Source of the DNA: Marinarcus sediminis
GTDB lineage: Bacteria > Campylobacterota > Campylobacteria > Campylobacterales > Arcobacteraceae
DNA: 64,000 nt
Direction of reading: 5' to 3'
Assembly (NCBI RefSeq): GCF_048571275.1
Contig: NZ_CP182357.1
Span: 558,001-622,000 of the forward strand
Below the pieces are notes generated by a model that was given only the letters and a program-made list of their open reading frames with translations, did not search any database and had not been told where the DNA came from. Below are positions 59,735 to 64,000 of this stretch, in pieces (position 1 is the stretch's first letter; every line of letters begins with the position of its first letter). A program made the position numbers and the translations under genes.

Positions 59735-59995
59735 ATGGCAAATCACAAATCTGCTGAAAAGAGAGCGAGACAAACGAAAATTAGAACTGAAAGAAACAGA
59801 TTCTATAAAACAAGAATTAAAAACATCACAAAAGATGTTTTAGCTGCGGTTGATGCTGCTGATAAAGAAAAAGCAGTTGAAGCTGTTAAAACAGCAAACA
59901 AATACCTACACCACTGTGTGTCTAAAGGTATCTTAAAAAAAGGTAATGCTTCTAGAAAAGTAAGCAGATTACAAGTTAAGGTTAACGCTCTATAA
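59735..59995 (+). CDS. rpsT: Ribosomal protein S20
   Basis: An 86-residue bS20, starting ANHKSAEKRARQTKIRTERN, with the C-terminal GNASRKVSRL. It is divergent from glmM (86 bp between) and followed by prfA 42 bp later, a conserved pairing. Confidence 0.97.
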   Translation: MANHKSAEKRARQTKIRTERNRFYKTRIKNITKDVLAAVDAADKEKAVEAVKTANKYLHHCVSKGILKKGNASRKVSRLQVKVNAL

Positions 59996-60037
59996 TTGCT
60001 TTAAACCAATTAAAACAGTGTTGAATTAAGAAAAAGA

Positions 60038-61105
60038 ATGTTACAAGATAAACTACAGCCTTTTCTTGACCGCTATAATGAAATCAATGAATTGTTGATT
60101 TCGCCTAACATTACCAGCGACATTAAAAGAATGACTGATCTTTCAAGAGAACAGTCAAACCTAGAACCGATTGTTACTGCTACAAAAGAGTACTTAAAAG
60201 TTCTTGGGGATATTGAAGAGAACAGAATGTTGCTTGATGATAATGAGTTAGGTGAACTTGCAAAAGAAGAACTAAAAGAACTTGAACCCAAAAAAGTAGA
60301 ACTTGAAGAACACATTAAAATTCTACTTGTGCCAAAAGACCCAAATGATGACAAAAACATCTATTTAGAATTGCGAGCTGGTACGGGGGGAGATGAAGCT
60401 GCTATTTTCGTAGGTGATCTCTTTAGAGGTTACTTAAGATATGCAGAGTTAAAAGGCTGGAAAGTTGAAGTAATGAGCTCAAGTGAGAGTGAAGCTGGTG
60501 GATATAAAGAGCTTGTTTTTCTTATAAAAGGTGAGCAAGTTTATAGCCGACTTAAATACGAAGGTGGAACACACAGAGTACAAAGAGTTCCAGCAACTGA
60601 ATCACAAGGAAGAGTTCATACATCAGCTATCACTGTAGCAGTAATGCCAGAAGTAGATGACGTCGAAATTGAAATTAACCCAAATGATTTAAAAATAGAT
60701 GTAATGCGTTCCAGTGGGTGTGGTGGTCAATCTGTAAACACCACAGACAGTGCAGTAAGAATTACTCACTTACCTTCTGGAATCGTCGTTACCAACCAAG
60801 ACCAAAAGTCTCAGCACAAAAATAAAGAAAAAGCGATGAAAGTTTTAAAAGCTCGACTTTATGACCTTGAAATGCAAGAAAAACAGCAAAAAGAGGGTGC
60901 AGACAGAAAAGAACAAGTGGGAACTGGTGATCGAAGTGGAAGAATTAGAACCTATAATTATCCACAAAACCGAGTCAGTGATCACCGAATCAACTTAACA
61001 TTATACCGATTAGAAAACATCATGGAAGATGGTGTTTTTGATGAAATCATTGATCCACTTATTGCGGATCACCAAGCTCGAATTATGGAAGCAAGCGGAT
61101 TATAA
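60038..61105 (+). CDS. prfA: Peptide chain release factor 1
   Basis: A 355-residue RF1 that ends translation at UAA and UAG. The codon-reading PAT motif is in VPATESQGRVHTS and the catalytic GGQ in SSGCGGQSVNTTDSAVRITHL (about residues 228-230). It has normal length and follows rpsT. Confidence 0.97.
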   Translation: MLQDKLQPFLDRYNEINELLISPNITSDIKRMTDLSREQSNLEPIVTATKEYLKVLGDIEENRMLLDDNELGELAKEELKELEPKKVELEEHIKILLVPKDPNDDKNIYLELRAGTGGDEAAIFVGDLFRGYLRYAELKGWKVEVMSSSESEAGGYKELVFLIKGEQVYSRLKYEGGTHRVQRVPATESQGRVHTSAITVAVMPEVDDVEIEINPNDLKIDVMRSSGCGGQSVNTTDSAVRITHLPSGIVVTNQDQKSQHKNKEKAMKVLKARLYDLEMQEKQQKEGADRKEQVGTGDRSGRIRTYNYPQNRVSDHRINLTLYRLENIMEDGVFDEIIDPLIADHQARIMEASGL

Positions 61106-61124
61106 AATCCACTTGCTTTTTTTT
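61091..61124 (+). terminator. Intrinsic terminator of rpsT-prfA
   Basis: The stem GCAAGCGGAT/ATCCACTTGC (one mismatch) with an A/T-rich loop is followed by eight T. It begins within the last codons of prfA. Confidence 0.85.
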
Positions 61125-61176
61125 ACTCTTTTTTAGAAAAACTCCTTTTTAAATCTGCCTTTTATATTTTTATGAA

Positions 61177-61193
61177 GTAACCCAGTTGTAACC
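61177..61193 (+). promoter_or_regulatory. Pho-box-like direct repeat upstream of pstS
   Basis: GTAACC occurs twice with an 11 bp period (61177-61182 and 61188-61193), the spacing of PhoB-type sites; GTAAC also lies at 61228-61232. It is about 70 bp before the pstS ATG. The identity with a Campylobacterota Pho box is inferred. Confidence 0.5.
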
Positions 61194-61258
61194 AATCTCC
61201 ATTACAATTTCAACATCCAAAAAATTCGTAACTGAATTTAAAGAACTTAGGAGAAAAT

Positions 61259-62314
61259 ATGAAAATTAAAAAAAGTGCTATTGCATTGCTTGCAACTGCT
61301 GCATTAACTGTGTCGTTAAGTGCTAGAGACCAAATTAAAATTGTTGGTTCTTCTACTGTTTATCCTTTTTCAAGCTCTGTGGCTGAAGAATTAGGTGCAA
61401 CTTCTAAATTCCCAACACCTGTTGTTGAATCAACTGGTTCAGGTGGTGGTATGAAACTATTTTGTGCAGGTGCTGATTTAAATACTCCTGATATTACCAA
61501 TGCTTCAAGAAGAATGAAAAGTTCTGAGTTTGAACTTTGTGCTAAAAATGGAGTAACTGATATTACTGAAGCGGTGATTGGTTTTGATGGTATTGCATTT
61601 GCTCAAGACAAATCAAACAAACCTTTTTCTATTAATAAACACCAGTTGGCTTTAGCTGTTGCTGCTGAAGTTCCAGATAAAAATGGAAAACTCATTCCAA
61701 ACCCATATAAAAAATGGTCAGACATTGATGCAACTTTACCATCAAGAGAAATTATCATTTACGGACCACCAAAATCATCAGGTACAAGAGATGCATTTGA
61801 AGATATGGTGATGAAAGATACGTTTAAACATATGAAAGAGTATACCTCTTTATATGAAGCGGATAAAGTAGCAAACAAAGGGTACAAAAAATATCACAAA
61901 ATCAGACAAGATGGTGTGTATGTTCCTTCAGGTGAAAACGACAATATTATCGTTCAAAAATTGACTAAAAACAAAAATGCATTTGGTATTTTTGGTTACT
62001 CATTCTTAATTGAAAATGACGATAAATTAAATGGTGCTAAAGTCAATGGTGTTGAACCAACTCCAGATACAATTTCAGCTGCTACATACCCAATTTCTAG
62101 AAGTTTATACTTCTACATCAAAAACTCTCATGCGAAAGATGTTCCTGCAATGAACAAATATGTTGAGATGTTTATGGGTGAAAATATGATTGGTAAAGAT
62201 GGTATTTTAGGTGAAATTGGTCTGATTCCACTTCCAGATGCTACAAGAGATGCAATCAGAACTTCTGTTGCAAAAAGAACAAAACTTACAATCGAAGATT
62301 TAAAGAAAAAATAG
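61259..62314 (+). CDS. pstS: Periplasmic phosphate-binding protein PstS
   Basis: A 351-residue binding protein with a signal peptide (about 1-22, ending SLSA). The phosphate-binding segment IVGSSTVYPFSSSVAEEL (about 28-45), TGSGGGMKLFCAG and NASRRMKSSE are typical. Two cysteines (C69, C93) probably form a disulphide. It binds phosphate for the PstCAB importer. Unlike most pst loci, no pstC follows; hairpins and a signalling gene do. Direct repeats upstream suggest Pho control. Confidence 0.92.
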   Translation: MKIKKSAIALLATAALTVSLSARDQIKIVGSSTVYPFSSSVAEELGATSKFPTPVVESTGSGGGMKLFCAGADLNTPDITNASRRMKSSEFELCAKNGVTDITEAVIGFDGIAFAQDKSNKPFSINKHQLALAVAAEVPDKNGKLIPNPYKKWSDIDATLPSREIIIYGPPKSSGTRDAFEDMVMKDTFKHMKEYTSLYEADKVANKGYKKYHKIRQDGVYVPSGENDNIIVQKLTKNKNAFGIFGYSFLIENDDKLNGAKVNGVEPTPDTISAATYPISRSLYFYIKNSHAKDVPAMNKYVEMFMGENMIGKDGILGEIGLIPLPDATRDAIRTSVAKRTKLTIEDLKKK

Positions 62315-62346
62315 ATTATAAAGAGGAGCCCTCCCTCTTTATAATC
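62314..62346 (+). other. Long hairpin 1 after pstS
   Basis: The perfect 12-13 bp arms GATTATAAAGAG/CTCTTTATAATC begin in the pstS stop codon. No T-run follows, so simple termination is unlikely. Its 3' arm can instead pair with GATTAT at 62404-62409. Confidence 0.65.
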
Positions 62347-62347
62347 C

Positions 62348-62402
62348 CATAATTAGATCTTTATACTTTTTTACGCGAACGAAAAGCAAAGATCTAATTA
62401 TG
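62348..62402 (+). other. Long hairpin 2 before the EAL-GGDEF gene
   Basis: Perfect 15 bp arms CATAATTAGATCTTT/AAAGATCTAATTATG enclose a 25-nt loop that itself contains CTTTT/AAAAG. Adding the outer ATAATC (62341-62346) and GATTAT (62404-62409) extends it, at the cost of hairpin 1. The pairing is too long to be chance. Confidence 0.7.
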
Positions 62403-62433
62403 AGATTATGAGCTAACTTACAAAGGATTTCGT

Positions 62434-64000
62434 ATGTTGAGCAAATGGATTAAAATTCTTGAAAAGTTAGATTTTGCCTTCCAACCTATTATTCACACCT
62501 ATACGGGGAAAATTTATGGAGTTGAAGCTCTCTTAAGAAATGTGGAAATTGCCACCGATTATCACAATATTCAAGATTTGTTCGACTGTGCTTTTGAAGA
62601 TGATTTGCTCTATCAAGTTGATTTAGAATTACGAAAAAAAGCCATTCAAAAACTCAAAAAACTCGACATTGAACATGTCAAACTTTTTTATAATTTGGAC
62701 AATCGAATTATCTACAGTAAAAACTCTCCACAAGGTCAAACCTCAAAAATATTAGAAGAGTATGGTCTGAAAAAAGATGCCATTTGCTTTGAACTGAGTG
62801 AAAAAGGTACCATGATTGAGCAAAATGCTCTGACTTCAATGATTGATAAATATAAAAAAGATGGTTACTCTATTGCCATTGACGATTTTGGTATTGGTGT
62901 TTCAGGACTCAAACTGCTCTACTTTAGCGAAGCCAATATTATTAAACTTGACCGATTTTTTATCACCAACGTCAACAACGACTCTAAGAAAAAACTTTTT
63001 TGTTCATCCATTATTGACATGGCTCACACCATGGGAATGAAAGTTGTAGCTGAAGGCATTGAAAAAGAAGCGGAATACTTTACATGTAAAGATATGGGGG
63101 TAGATTTTATTCAAGGGTTTTTGGTACAAAGACCTACGGTTATTACCAAAGATATTGTCCCCATTTACAAAAATATTGTTAAACTTTTAAAACAAGATCG
63201 GCGAGATGAAAACAAAAACTTAATTGATGCCAGTTTCATTGAAGAGATTGCCCCTCTTAATATCAATACTTCGCTGCATGACTTGTTTGTTTACTTTAAA
63301 AACAATCCACAAAATACTTTTGTACCCATTATTGATAATTATGACCATCTCAATGGTGTCATTTATGAAGTGGATATTAAAAAAATATCCTATTCTCAAT
63401 ATGGACTCTCTTTAGCGAAAAATGTTTCATACAGCAGTAAATTATGTAAGTTTGTCAAACCCGCTTTATGTGTAGAGTCTACTTGGGGAATTGACAAAAC
63501 TTTAGAGATTTATCACATGAATCAAATCGATTCAAAAGGTATTTTTGTCACCAAAGCGAATAAATATTTCGGTTTTATTAAAGTGGGTTCTTTGCTCTCC
63601 CTTTCACATAAAAGAAACATTGAAATTGCTAAAAATCAAAACCCTTTAACAAAACTGCCGGGTAACAACCAAATTGAAGATTTTATCTACACCAGCTTTA
63701 AACAAATCAAAGAGAAACATACCTTTCACATGCTCTATTTTGACTTTAACGACTTTAAACCCTTCAATGACTCTTATGGCTTCAGACAAGGTGACCGTGC
63801 TATTCTTATCTTTTCAGAGCTCATACAAAAAATACTTCCTAGCGACTCTTTTATGGGACATATTGGAGGAGATGACTTCTTTATTGGATTCAAAGATTAC
63901 ACTTATGAAAATGTCTATGACTTAGCGTATACCATTCAAAAAGAGTTTAAACATTCTGTCACCAATTTATACAATAAAACAGACATTGAAAATGGTTGTA
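62434..64000 (+). CDS. EAL-CBS-GGDEF cyclic di-GMP signalling protein, 3' end beyond window
   Basis: The open frame starts at the ATG at 62434 (AAAGGA upstream) and runs to the window end (522 codons). It has no membrane segment in the visible part. The EAL domain (about 14-245) shows GVEALLR, the metal-binding IDDFGIGVSGL and VVAEGIE, with QGFLVQRP; the EAL motif itself is intact. A CBS-like pair follows (about 265-385: HDLFVYFKNNPQNTFVPI, EIYHMNQIDSKGIFVTK in parts), then GGDEF from about 395 (NPLTKLPGN, YFDFNDFKPFNDSYGF, GHIGGDDFFIGF). The GGDDF variant differs only conservatively. I infer a phosphodiesterase with a sensing CBS pair; whether the cyclase is active is open. Confidence 0.85.
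   Translation, partial: MLSKWIKILEKLDFAFQPIIHTYTGKIYGVEALLRNVEIATDYHNIQDLFDCAFEDDLLYQVDLELRKKAIQKLKKLDIEHVKLFYNLDNRIIYSKNSPQGQTSKILEEYGLKKDAICFELSEKGTMIEQNALTSMIDKYKKDGYSIAIDDFGIGVSGLKLLYFSEANIIKLDRFFITNVNNDSKKKLFCSSIIDMAHTMGMKVVAEGIEKEAEYFTCKDMGVDFIQGFLVQRPTVITKDIVPIYKNIVKLLKQDRRDENKNLIDASFIEEIAPLNINTSLHDLFVYFKNNPQNTFVPIIDNYDHLNGVIYEVDIKKISYSQYGLSLAKNVSYSSKLCKFVKPALCVESTWGIDKTLEIYHMNQIDSKGIFVTKANKYFGFIKVGSLLSLSHKRNIEIAKNQNPLTKLPGNNQIEDFIYTSFKQIKEKHTFHMLYFDFNDFKPFNDSYGFRQGDRAILIFSELIQKILPSDSFMGHIGGDDFFIGFKDYTYENVYDLAYTIQKEFKHSVTNLYNKTDIENGC

Noticed and set aside
62843..63925. Three short plus-strand ORFs
   Set aside because: They are out-of-frame shadows inside the large EAL-CBS-GGDEF frame that starts at 62434 and leaves the window.

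Overview
The window is AT-rich DNA with tightly packed, often 1-4 bp overlapping genes. It most likely comes from a marine or sulfur-cycling member of the Campylobacterota (Epsilonproteobacteria), with Arcobacteraceae or Sulfurimonadaceae as the best guess. Supporting signs are a DUF3373-type outer membrane porin, a short NFACT protein, a Tat-exported sulfide:quinone reductase, a standalone SUI1-like protein after tsaD, and extended -10 promoters. No insertion sequence, prophage, CRISPR array or rRNA was seen. This placement is an inference from gene content, not a database match.

Layout. 1-10.7 kb (minus strand): the 5' part of truD; a pair of tandem small RNA genes; a SYLF-domain protein; mreB; CorA and MscS-type membrane proteins; a two-gene [NiFe] hydrogenase whose small subunit is fused to an FAD/NAD(P)H reductase and a BFD-type Fe-S domain; and a RimB-RimK-aspartoacylase-like trio. 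10.8-18 kb: a diguanylate cyclase, then (plus strand) a MarR regulator with a NodT/AaeB/AaeX/AaeA-type aromatic-acid efflux operon. 18.1-18.6 kb: four tRNAs (Pro, His, Arg, Leu) behind a consensus sigma-70 promoter. 18.7-27.5 kb (minus): thiG-cutA-nnr, a NifX-like protein, and an overlapping chain cdsA-dxr-small membrane protein-DUF1566-hydrolase-tsaD-SUI1.

27.6-46.3 kb is the centrepiece: an aryl polyene plus dialkylresorcinol (flexirubin-like pigment) gene cluster in three transcription units. A minus unit encodes ACP, ketosynthase, chain-length factor and dehydratase. A long plus unit encodes dehydratase, glycosyltransferase, acyltransferase, a MIO-type aromatic amino acid ammonia-lyase, ketoreductase, a membrane protein, LolA-like protein, MMPL exporter, acyl-activating enzyme, ABC exporter, second ACP, second ketosynthase and a degenerate ketosynthase. 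A convergent minus unit encodes DarA, DarB, an unknown protein and a BtrH-like acyltransferase. The expected logic is: ammonia-lyase makes a cinnamate-type starter, the adenylating enzyme loads it on ACP, the ketosynthase/reductase/dehydratase set builds the polyene, DarA/DarB make a dialkylresorcinol, an acyltransferase joins the parts, and LolA/MMPL/ABC proteins move the product to the outer membrane.

46.3-64 kb is mostly housekeeping: lipoprotein, NFACT protein, cytochrome-like periplasmic protein, major porin, thrS-infC-rpmI-rplT, sqr, mobA, leuC, glmM-lspA, rpsT-prfA, pstS, and the start of an EAL-CBS-GGDEF protein that runs off the end. Regulatory points of note are the tandem anti-Shine-Dalgarno sRNAs, a 16-base motif shared by the efflux/cyclase region and the pigment cluster, direct repeats before pstS, and mutually exclusive hairpins after pstS.
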